NCBI RefSeq assembly: GCF_900105905.1
Contig: NZ_FNSV01000005.1
Location: forward strand, 8,637,501 to 8,701,500
Origin: Rhodococcus koreensis
GTDB taxonomy: Bacteria; Actinomycetota; Actinomycetes; Mycobacteriales; Mycobacteriaceae
Direction: 5' to 3'
Length of the DNA stretch: 64,000 bases
Part shown: in pieces, positions 52,757-62,400 of the stretch
Numbering within the stretch: position 1 is the first letter of the stretch
How the letters are laid out: every line of letters starts with the position of its first letter
Program-made: the position numbers and the translations under genes
Notes under the pieces: generated by a model
Databases searched by the model: none
Seen by the model: only the letters and a program-made list of their open reading frames with translations
Told to the model about the DNA's origin: nothing

Positions 52757-53401
52757 GTGAACATGTGGAACTACCTGCAGGGAAGGGGAGAGTTCCTCGG
52801 GTTCCTGACGTATCAGCACGCATCGCTCGCGTTCCAAACTGTGCTGGTCGGCACCATCGTCGCCGTGCTCATCGCCATCGCGGTGCACCGCCTGCCGCTC
52901 TTCTCGGCCTTGACACTCACCACCAGCAGGGTCGCGTTGACGATCCCGTCCCTCGCATTGCTCGCCCTGCTGATCGTGCCGTTCGGGCTGGGAGTCGTGC
53001 CGTCGTTCATCATGCTGGCGTTCTTCGCGGCAATGCCTGTCATCGGCAACGCGATCGTCGGCCTGCGCTCGGTTCCCGATTCGGTCATCGAATCCGCACG
53101 CGGGATCGGGCTCCCCCGTCGACGCATCCTGTTCTCGGTGTCGTTGCCCATGGCCTGGCCGGTCATCCTCACCGGGATTCGGGTGTCGACTCAGATGGTC
53201 GTCGGTGTCGCTGCGATCGTCGCGTACGTCCTCGGGCCGGGACTCGGCTCGCTGATCTTCAACGGCCTGTCCCGATTGGGAGGGACGAACTCCGTGGAGA
53301 TGGCACTGACCGGAACCGTGCTCATCGTCGTCATCGCCCTGGTGTTCGACGGCCTGCTCGTCCTCCTCGGGCGGCTCACCATCGCGAAGGGATTGTCATG
53401 A
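52757..53401 (+). CDS. ABC transporter permease (OpuCB/ProW type)
   Basis: About 214 residues starting at GTG (VNMWNYLQGRGEFLGF), with AAGGGGG 7 bp upstream; ATG 52763 is an alternative. The betaine/choline-importer permease fold shows in LTLTTSRVALTIPSLALLAL and the EAA loop ESARGIGLPRRRILFSVSLP, then LIFNGLSRLGGTNSVEMALT. It overlaps the ATPase gene by 4 bp. Together with 54624 it forms the membrane part of a quaternary-amine importer. Confidence 0.92.
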   Translation: MNMWNYLQGRGEFLGFLTYQHASLAFQTVLVGTIVAVLIAIAVHRLPLFSALTLTTSRVALTIPSLALLALLIVPFGLGVVPSFIMLAFFAAMPVIGNAIVGLRSVPDSVIESARGIGLPRRRILFSVSLPMAWPVILTGIRVSTQMVVGVAAIVAYVLGPGLGSLIFNGLSRLGGTNSVEMALTGTVLIVVIALVFDGLLVLLGRLTIAKGLS

Positions 53402-54627
53402 CCGACGAGAAGACCGGGAGCGCCGCCGATACGGTGGCCGGCGAGCGCACGGTCACCGGTGCCTCCATTCGGCTCGACGGAGTGGTGAAGCAGTATCGTG
53501 GCCAGACGAAGCCGGCCGTGCAGAAACTCGATCTCGATATCGAGGCCGGTCACATCGTCGCATTCGTCGGTCCGTCCGGGTGCGGCAAGACGACCACACT
53601 GAAAATGATCAATCGCCTCATCGAACCGACCGAGGGACGCATCTTCATCGGCGACCGCGACGTCACCGGCGAAGATCCGGACAAGCTCAGGCAGTCGATC
53701 GGCTATGTCATCCAGTCGGGTGGCCTGTTCCCACACTGGTCCGTGGCCAAGAACATCGGCGCCATTCCGCGGGTGCTGGGGTGGAATGCGCAACGCATCG
53801 CCGAACGCACCGAGTATCTGCTCGATCTCGTCGGACTCGATGCCGCCACCTTCGAGGACAGGCTCCCCAAGGACATGTCGGGCGGGCAGCAGCGGGTCGG
53901 GGTGGCACGTGCACTCGCCGCGGACTCGCCGGTTCTCCTGATGGACGAGCCGTTCGGAGCGGTCGATCCCATCACTCGAGTTCGCTTGCAGGACAAACTG
54001 ATCGCAATCCAGCACGAACTCGGGAAGACGATCGTGATCGTGACACACGATTTCGAGGAGGCCACGAAACTCGGAGACAAGGTCCTGATCCTCTCCGAGG
54101 GCGGCCACATCGAGCAGTACGCGACGCCCGAGGAGATTCTGGCGAAGCCGGCCACCCCCTTCGTCGAGGAGTTCGTCGGGTCGGGTGCGACGCTTGCCCA
54201 CCTGACTCTGTCGCGGGTGAAGGATGTCGAGCACGATCCGGTGGTGACCGCGAGAATCGGCGAGCCGTCTGACGAGGTCATCGGTCGTGCTCGAGCACAG
54301 GGCGTGACGTGGATCGTCGTCGTCGACGGCGACGGCCGGGCCCAAGCGTGGCCGTCGCTCGACGAAGTGGCCACCAAGGATCGGGTGTCCGACTACGTCG
54401 ACCCACGTCTCCCGGTGGTGGCGCCGTCGTCCACGCTCAACGATGCGCTCGACTCCATGCTGGCCGCGAGCCAGGGCGGCGTCCTCGTCACCGACAGCAG
54501 AGGTGCGGTGACCGGGGCACTCACCATCGCGACGGTGATGGCGGTCATCCGCGGACAGCTGTCCGACGCGCGGGCCGGCGACGGGCACGTCACGTACACC
54601 GCGCACACCGAGGGCACGACCCCGTGA
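53398..54627 (+). CDS. ABC transporter ATP-binding protein with CBS domains (OpuCA/ProV type)
   Basis: A 409-residue ATPase: Walker A GPSGCGKTT (58-66), QSGGLFPHWSVAKNIGAIPR, signature MSGGQQRVGVARALAADSPV, Walker B LLMDEPFGAVDPITR and H-loop VTHDFEEATKLGDKVLI. The GDRDVTGEDPDKLR and LFPHWSV motifs are typical of glycine betaine/carnitine/choline importers. The C-terminal 120 residues hold a CBS pair (VVVDGDGRAQAWPSLDEVA and LDSMLAASQGGVLVTDSRGA), which senses ionic strength in OpuA-type systems. Confidence 0.95.
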   Translation: MTDEKTGSAADTVAGERTVTGASIRLDGVVKQYRGQTKPAVQKLDLDIEAGHIVAFVGPSGCGKTTTLKMINRLIEPTEGRIFIGDRDVTGEDPDKLRQSIGYVIQSGGLFPHWSVAKNIGAIPRVLGWNAQRIAERTEYLLDLVGLDAATFEDRLPKDMSGGQQRVGVARALAADSPVLLMDEPFGAVDPITRVRLQDKLIAIQHELGKTIVIVTHDFEEATKLGDKVLILSEGGHIEQYATPEEILAKPATPFVEEFVGSGATLAHLTLSRVKDVEHDPVVTARIGEPSDEVIGRARAQGVTWIVVVDGDGRAQAWPSLDEVATKDRVSDYVDPRLPVVAPSSTLNDALDSMLAASQGGVLVTDSRGAVTGALTIATVMAVIRGQLSDARAGDGHVTYTAHTEGTTP

Positions 54628-55361
54628 ACCGGCTTCGTCGCTTGCCGATGGATGTGTGGTTCGAACCCCTTCTCATCGTCGTCTTCGGTACCGGGTACAT
54701 CCTGTGGTATCGGTCCACCACGCTGACGCCGACCGAGGAGGCGTCACTGGGCTGGAGCAACCTCCGGACGACGATCCTCGACCACATCACGTTGACCCTG
54801 ACCGCCACGGTCATCGTCGTCCTGATCGCCATTCCCCTGGGAATCGTGCTCACCCGCGAGAAGGCCAGACCGGTCAAGCCGGTAGTGGTCAATTTCGCGA
54901 ACGTCGGCCAAGCGGCGCCCGCCGTGGGTCTGATCGTTCTGCTCACCATGTGGCTGGGCACCGGATTCCGCACCGCAGTGGTCGGGCTCGTGGTCTACGC
55001 GATCCTGCCCATCCTGGAGAACACGATCGTCGGTATCGACCAGGTCGATCGACGAACCATCGAGGCCGTGCGAGGCATCGGCTTCTCGGGTCTGCGCACG
55101 CTGGTGCAGGTGGAGTTGCCGCTCGCCGTTCCCGTGATCCTGAACGGCGTCCGGACCGCACTCGTGATCCTCGTCGGCACGGCAACCCTCAGCACATTCA
55201 TCGGCGCCACAAGCCTGGGCACGCTCATCACGACGGGAGTCACACTGTTCCTGCCGAAACTGCTCATCTCCGGGGCCATCCTGGTCGGACTACTGGCGTT
55301 GATCATCGATTGGCTCGGACGGTTGGTCGAGCTCGTCGCAACCCCGCGAGGAGTGGCATGA
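54624..55361 (+). CDS. ABC transporter permease (OpuCD/ProW type)
   Basis: A 245-residue permease starting at GTG overlapping the ATPase stop (GTGA). TM segments include PLLIVVFGTGYILWY, DHITLTLTATVIVVLIAI PLG and PAVGLIVLLTMWLGTGF. The EAA-loop is EAVRGIGFSGLRTLVQVELP. It is the second permease of the heterodimer. Confidence 0.93.
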   Translation: MNRLRRLPMDVWFEPLLIVVFGTGYILWYRSTTLTPTEEASLGWSNLRTTILDHITLTLTATVIVVLIAIPLGIVLTREKARPVKPVVVNFANVGQAAPAVGLIVLLTMWLGTGFRTAVVGLVVYAILPILENTIVGIDQVDRRTIEAVRGIGFSGLRTLVQVELPLAVPVILNGVRTALVILVGTATLSTFIGATSLGTLITTGVTLFLPKLLISGAILVGLLALIIDWLGRLVELVATPRGVA

Positions 55362-56344
55362 ACCGGCTGCGTCTTCGACTTGCTGCGACCGCGATCGCGG
55401 TCACGGTGTCCGCGAGCGTGGCCTCCGGTTGTGGATTGGTCAGCTCTTCGGGCACGTTCCACGACGCGACCCTGCCCGGCGGCGATCGCCCACTGGCGGA
55501 TTCCTCCCTCGTCGTGACGTCCAAGAGCTTCACCGAGGGGGTGCTTCTCGGGAAGATCACCGCGACCTACCTGGCCGCGGCGGGCGCGAAGGTCACCGAC
55601 CTCACGGGCGCGCCGGGATCCGCGTCCTCACGGCAAGCACAACTCAACGGTGACGCCGACATCCTGTGGGAGTACACCGGCACGGGGTGGGTGAACTACC
55701 ACGGTGAGACGGAGACGATCCCGGATCCCGGGGAACTGTGGCAGCGCGTACACGACGTCGAGCAGCGCGACCACGACCTCGAATGGCTGCCTCCGGCCAA
55801 CTTCAACGACACGTACGCCTTCGCCGCATCGGCACCGACCGCCGAGCGGCTGGGCGTCACATCGCTCTCGGATGTCGCACGTTTGCCGGAATCCGAACGG
55901 ACATTCTGCGTCGACGACGAGTTCTTCAGTCGTGCGGACGGGTTCGTTCCGATGCTCGAGACCTACGGCATCCCCCTCAACGCGCCCGGCGGTGTTCCGT
56001 CGAGCAACGTCACCCGGATGGATGCCGGTGTGGTGTATACGTCCACGGCGGAGAGCGCACCCTGCAACTTCGGAATGGTCTACACCACCGACGGTCGCGT
56101 GAAGAACCTGAACCTCGCAGTCCTCGACGACGACCGCAAGTTCTTCCTGCCCTACAGCGGCACCGCGGTGGTCCGGGACGAGATCATCAATCGATATCCG
56201 GAGATCGCCGACCTGCTGGGTGTGGTCTCCGAGCGACTGACCGACGACTTGATGCAGGAACTGAACGGCCGAGTCGACATCGACGGCGAGGATCCCGCAG
56301 ATGTCGCGTACGACTGGCTGAAGAGCGAGTCGCTCGTGGAGTGA
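55358..56344 (+). CDS. ABC transporter substrate-binding lipoprotein (OpuCC/ProX type)
   Basis: A 328-residue lipoprotein with signal LRLAATAIAVTVSASVASGC (C25). The binding domain is of the glycine betaine/carnitine/choline type: LVVTSKSFTEGVLLGKITAT, RQAQLNGDADILWEYTGTGW, WLPPANFNDTYAFAASAPTA and GVVYTSTAESAPCNFGMVYT. It overlaps the permease gene by 4 bp and completes a four-gene importer. Confidence 0.93.
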   Translation: MNRLRLRLAATAIAVTVSASVASGCGLVSSSGTFHDATLPGGDRPLADSSLVVTSKSFTEGVLLGKITATYLAAAGAKVTDLTGAPGSASSRQAQLNGDADILWEYTGTGWVNYHGETETIPDPGELWQRVHDVEQRDHDLEWLPPANFNDTYAFAASAPTAERLGVTSLSDVARLPESERTFCVDDEFFSRADGFVPMLETYGIPLNAPGGVPSSNVTRMDAGVVYTSTAESAPCNFGMVYTTDGRVKNLNLAVLDDDRKFFLPYSGTAVVRDEIINRYPEIADLLGVVSERLTDDLMQELNGRVDIDGEDPADVAYDWLKSESLVE

Positions 56345-56360
56345 TCAGGGTGCCCACACC

Positions 56361-56380
56361 ACACACCTAGGGTGTGTTTT
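56361..56380 (+). terminator. Rho-independent terminator after the OpuC operon
   Basis: ACACACC (56361-56367), loop TAG, GGTGTGT (56371-56377) followed by TTT. It lies between the binding-protein stop and the NRPS gene. Confidence 0.65.
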
Positions 56381-56495
56381 CGCGCACGGCGTTCCAAGGG
56401 ACTGTAGTGGCACCGGCTTGTCCGGCGCCCCTGTACAGACGGACCGAGCGTCCCGCCGTGAGCCCAGCGGCGCAAACACCCTGATTGGTGATTTG

Positions 56496-59400
56496 ATGGA
56501 ACACGCCGCACCAGCGACCTACCGTGAGCACCGAACGGATCCCTTCCCGCTGTCTGCGGCACAACACGGGCTGTGGTTCGCGCAGCAACTCGCCCCGGAT
56601 GTGCCGATCTGCATCGCGCAGTACGTCGACATTCGTGGGCCGCTGGACGTCGAATTGTTCCGTGAGGTCGCGCTCGTGGCCGGCCACGAATACGAGTCGG
56701 TGTTCCTGCGTCTGATCGACGTCGACGGGCAACCACACCAGGTGATCGATCCGCCTGCCGACGCGGCCATGGGCGTCGTCGACTTCCGCGGCGCATCCGA
56801 CCCGATGGCGGCGGCAGAGGAGTGGATGCACGACAACTACACGGCACGAGTGGATTTCGAACACGACCACCTGTGCGAGTCGTCGCTGCTGTGCGTGGGT
56901 GACGAGCGGCACCTGTGGTACAGCCGGATCCATCACGTCGCCCTCGACGGATATGCGGCGATGACGCTGGTCAACCGTGTCGCTGCCCTGTACACCGCGG
57001 CGGTCGAAGACCGTTCCCCCGAACCGAGCCGTGCCGCGGACCTGCACGCCCTGCACCGCCTCGAAGAGGACTACCGGGCATCCCACCGGTTCTCGTCCGA
57101 CCGCGACTACTGGGCCGAACGACTCCACAGGCGCACGAACGGGGCGTCCCTGACCGATGTCGAGGCTCCCCCCGCCGCCCACAGCCTGACCGTGCGCACG
57201 GCGTTGTCGCCCGATACCGTCGCCCGGCTCGAGGACACCGGCGGCCGGCCGGGCGCGACGGCGGCCGCCGCGCTGATCGCCGCTTTCGCCTGCCATCTCT
57301 CGCGGCGGACGGGACGGGAGGACGTTCTCGTCGACATTCCGCTGTCTGCCCGCACCACCGCCGTTCTGCGACGGTCCAGCGGCATGCTCGCCAACGTCGC
57401 GCCCCTGCTGGTGCAGGTCCGATCCGGGGACACGGTCGGCGACCTCGTGGCCCGGGTGCAGCACGAACTGATGGGGGCGATGCGGCACCAGCGCGGCAAC
57501 GTCGAGGACATCCTGCGCGACCTGGGTGTGTCCGCCGAAGCCCGCAGGATCTCGGGACCGATGATCAACGTGATGCTGTTCGATCAGGACCTCACGTTCG
57601 GGTCGCTGACCGGAGACTTCCGGATCCTCACCACCGGTCCCGTCCCGGACCTGTCCGTCAACGTGTATCGCAGCGGCACCCCGGCATCGACGATCGTCGA
57701 GTTCGAGGCCAACCCGTACCGTTACCGCGACGACGAACTGCGGTCGCATCACGCCGCCGTCGTCGGGTTGATCGACGAACTGCTCGCCGCGGACCCCGGC
57801 ACTCCACTCGACGTTCTCGGCGCGCACGAGTTGGATCGGTTGACGCCGGTGGTGGGTGGGGGGTCGGCCCCGGAGGTGTCGTTGCCGGGGTTGTTGGCGG
57901 CGGCGGTGGGGGTGGATCCGGATGCGGTGGCGGTGGTGTGTGGGGGTCGGCGGTTGACGTATCGGGAGGTGGATGCGGCGTCGAATCGGTTGGCGCGGGT
58001 GTTGCTCGGGGTGGGGGTGGGTGCCGAGTCGGTGGTGGCGGTGGCGGTGGCGCGGTCGGTGGAGTCGGTGGTGTCGGTGTGGGCGGTGGCGAAGACGGGT
58101 GCGGCGTTTTTGCCGGTGGATCCGCAGTATCCGGTGGGTCGGATCGAGCACATGGTTGCTGATTCGGGTGTGGTTGTGGGGGTGACGGTGTCGGCTTCGG
58201 TGGATCGGTTGCCGGGTGCGGTGCGGTGGGTGGTGCTCGATGATGCCGAGACGGTGGAGCGGTTGTCGTCGGTGTCGGCGGGGGCGGTGTCGGATGCGGA
58301 TCGGGGTGGTTCGGTGCGGGTGGGTCAGGCGGCGTATGTGATCTATACGTCGGGGTCGACGGGTCTGCCGAAGGGGGTGGTGGTGACGCATCGGGGGTTG
58401 GCGAATGTGGTGGCGTCGCAGCGTTCGGGTTTTGGATCGGTCACCGGTGCGCGGGTGTTGCAGTGTGCGTCGCCGAGTTTCGATGCGTCGGTGTTCGAGT
58501 TGGTGTGGGCGGTGGGGATGGGTGGCCGGTTGGTGGTGGTGCCGCCGACGGTGTATGGCGGGGAGGAGTTGGCGCGGATCCTGGATTGTGAGGGGGTGAC
58601 GCATGCGGTGTTGACGCCGACGGCGTTGTCGTCGTTGGATCCGTCCGGTCTGGATGTGTTGGGTACGTTGGTGGTTGCCGGTGAGGCGTGCCCGCCGGAA
58701 CTTGTATCGAGGTGGGCGCCGGGTCGGGAGATGTTCAATGCGTACGGGCCGACGGAGGCCACGATCATGTCGAATGCGAGCGAGCCGTTGGTGGTGGGGG
58801 AGTCGGTGACGATTGGTGGTCCGGTTGGTGGGTTCGGTGAAGTGGTGTTGGATGCGCGGTTGCGGCCGGTGCCGTTCGGGGCGGCGGGGGAGTTGTATTT
58901 GTCGGGTCCGGCGTTGGCGCGGGGGTATCGGAATCGGTTGGGGTTGACGGCGGCGCGGTTCGTTGCGGATCCGTTCGGTGGTCCGGGGCAGCGGATGTAT
59001 CGGACGGGGGATGTGGTGCGGTGGCGGGAGGGTCCGGGTGGGCCGGTGCTCGAGTATGTGGGTCGTTCGGATTTTCAGGTGAAGATTCGTGGTTTCCGCG
59101 TCGAACTCGGCGAAATCGATGCGGTGCTGACGCAGCATCCCCGTATTGCGTTCGCGGTGACCCTCGGTCGCACCGCCCCGTCCGGGGACACCGTCCTGGT
59201 GTCGTACGTTCTACCGTCCGGTGACGGCGAACCCGACGTTGCCGAGGTCACCGACCATGTGCGCGGCAGTGTGCCCGCGCACATGGTGCCCGCGACGATC
59301 GTGATCCTCGACGAGTTGCCCCTCACCCCGGTGGGCAAGCTGGACCGGCAGGCCTTGCCCACACCGGATTTCGCGGTGGTACGCACCGTCTTCCGTGCGT

Positions 59401-62400
59401 CGGACAGCGGAACCGAGCGGACCGTGGCAGATGCCTTCGCCGAGGTACTCGGACTCGACCGGGCCGGGCTCGACGACAACTTCTTCGACCTGGGCGGCAA
59501 TTCGCTGAGCGCGACCCGCGTCGTCGCCCGTGTCAACTCCGCACTGGGTACCGGCCTGGGGGTCCGCGAGCTGTTCGAGGCACCCACGGTGGTGGGGTTC
59601 GCGGCCCGCGCCGATGAAGCGGATCGCCGCGTCGCGGCGCGTGCCGCGCTCACCGGGGGCGTACGCCCCGATCGCCTGCCGCTGTCGCTGGCGCAGCAGC
59701 GGATGTGGATCGTCAACCAGGTCGACACGGCTTCGCCCGCGTACAACATTCCGATCGCGCTGCGCCTGTCCGGCGAACTCGACATCGAGGCCATGCGCGC
59801 CGCTTTCCGGGACGTCGTCGACCGGCACGAACCACTCCGCACCGTCTACCCCGGCTCCGCGGACGGCCCGCACCAGGTGGTGCTGCCCGTGGACCGGGTG
59901 ACCCTCGACCTCACTCCGGTCACCGTGTCCGACGAAGCGGCGCTGCGCACCGAGCTGGTGTCTCTGGCGTCGGCCGAATTCAACGTGCGCAGCGAGGTCC
60001 CGATGCGCATCGCACTCCTGCGAATCGGTCCGGACGAACACGTGTTGGCCCTGGTTCTGCACCATATCGCGGCGGACGGATCATCGATGGCGCCGCTGGC
60101 CCGCGACGTGATGATCGCGTACACCGCGCGTTCACACGGACGCCCGCCCGCGTGGGCGCCGATGCCGGTGCAGTACGCCGACTTCGCGCTGTGGCAGCGC
60201 CGCACCCTCGGCAGCGACACCGACCCGGACTCGCTCATCTCGGCGCAGCTGGACTACTGGCGCCGAACCCTCGACGGGATGCCCGAGCTGCTCGAGCTGC
60301 CGCTCGACCGCCGGCGACCCCTGCAGCGGTCTTCGCACGGCGCCACCGTGCCGTTCGTGATCGGCGCGGACCTGCACAGGAAGCTGTCCGAACTTGCTCG
60401 GAGCCATGATTCGACACTGTTCATGGTCGCGCACGCCGCTCTCGCCGTCCTGCTCGGTCGGCTGAGCGGTGCGACGGATCTCGCAGTGGGCACGCCCGTC
60501 GCCGGCCGCGGCGACGCGGCACTGGACGAGATGGTCGGCATGTTCGTCAACACCGTGGTGCTACGGACCGAAGTCGCACCCGAACGCTCCTTCACCGACC
60601 TGATGGCGCACGTCCGCGACACCGATCTCGGCGCGTTCGGGCAGGCAGAGGTGCCGTTCGACCGGGTCGTGCAGGCGGTCGACCCGGTGCGGTCCACGGC
60701 GCACGCCCCACTGTTCCAGGTGCTGCTCGAATTCCAGAACACCGAGGAGAGCCGACTCGAACTGCCCGGTCTGACCGTCGAGGTCGTCGACGCCGGCGTC
60801 GAGGTCGCCAAATGCGACCTGTTCCTGACCCTGAGTGAGAACGTCGACGAAACCGGCGCGCCCGCAGGGATGTCCGCCGCATTCGGCTTCGCCACCGACG
60901 TCCTGGACGCGGGCACCGTCCGCGGCTTCGCGGATCAGTTCGTCCGGATCCTCGACGCGGTCACCGCATCGCCGGATCGCCCGATCGGCGACATCGACGT
61001 TCTCGGCGCGCACGAGTTGGATCGGTTGACGCCGGTGGTGGGTGGGGGGTCGGCCCCGGAGGTGTCGTTGCCGGGGTTGTTGGCGGCGGCGGTGGGGGTG
61101 GATCCGGATGCGGTGGCGGTGGTGTGTGGGGGTCGGCGGTTGACGTATCGGGAGGTGGATGCGGCGTCGAATCGGTTGGCGCGGGTGTTGCTCGGGGTGG
61201 GGGTGGGTGCCGAGTCGGTGGTGGCGGTGGCGGTGGCGCGGTCGGTGGAGTCGGTGGTGTCGGTGTGGGCGGTGGCGAAGACGGGTGCGGCGTTTTTGCC
61301 GGTGGATCCGCAGTATCCGGTGGGTCGGATCGAGCACATGGTTGCTGATTCGGGTGTGGTTGTGGGGGTGACGGTGTCGGCTTCGGTGGATCGGTTGCCG
61401 GGTGCGGTGCGGTGGGTGGTGCTCGATGATGCCGAGACGGTGGAGCGGTTGTCGTCGGTGTCGGCGGGGGCGGTGTCGGATGCGGATCGGGGTGGTTCGG
61501 TGCGGGTGGGTCAGGCGGCGTATGTGATCTATACGTCGGGGTCGACGGGTCTGCCGAAGGGGGTGGTGGTGACGCATCGGGGGTTGGCGAATGTGGTGGC
61601 GTCGCAGCGTTCGGGTTTTGGATCGGTCACCGGTGCGCGGGTGTTGCAGTGTGCGTCGCCGAGTTTCGATGCGTCGGTGTTCGAGTTGGTGTGGGCGGTG
61701 GGGATGGGTGGCCGGTTGGTGGTGGTGCCGCCGACGGTGTATGGCGGGGAGGAGTTGGCGCGGATCCTGGATTGTGAGGGGGTGACGCATGCGGTGTTGA
61801 CGCCGACGGCGTTGTCGTCGTTGGATCCGTCCGGTCTGGATGTGTTGGGTACGTTGGTGGTTGCCGGTGAGGCGTGCCCGCCGGAACTTGTATCGAGGTG
61901 GGCGCCGGGTCGGGAGATGTTCAATGCGTACGGGCCGACGGAGGCCACGATCATGTCGAATGCGAGCGAGCCGTTGGTGGTGGGGGAGTCGGTGACGATT
62001 GGTGGTCCGGTTGGTGGGTTCGGTGAAGTGGTGTTGGATGCGCGGTTGCGGCCGGTGCCGTTCGGGGCGGCGGGGGAGTTGTATTTGTCGGGTCCGGCGT
62101 TGGCGCGGGGGTATCGGAATCGGTTGGGGTTGACGGCGGCGCGGTTCGTTGCGGATCCGTTCGGTGGTCCGGGGCAGCGGATGTATCGGACGGGGGATGT
62201 GGTGCGGTGGCGGGAGGGTCCGGGTGGGCCGGTGCTCGAGTATGTGGGTCGCTCGGATTTTCAGGTGAAGATTCGTGGTTTCCGCGTCGAACTCGGCGAA
62301 ATCGAATCAGCCCTCCTCGGATACCCCGGTATCGACCACGCCGTCGTGCACACCAGCGGCGACCGATTGGCCGGCTACGTCGTCCCCGTCGCGGGATCGG

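Noticed and set aside
60561..61790. A long minus-strand frame rich in His and Arg inside the NRPS gene
   Set aside because: Antisense of the repeated A domain; the His/Arg/Pro bias follows from reading GTG/CGG-rich DNA backwards.
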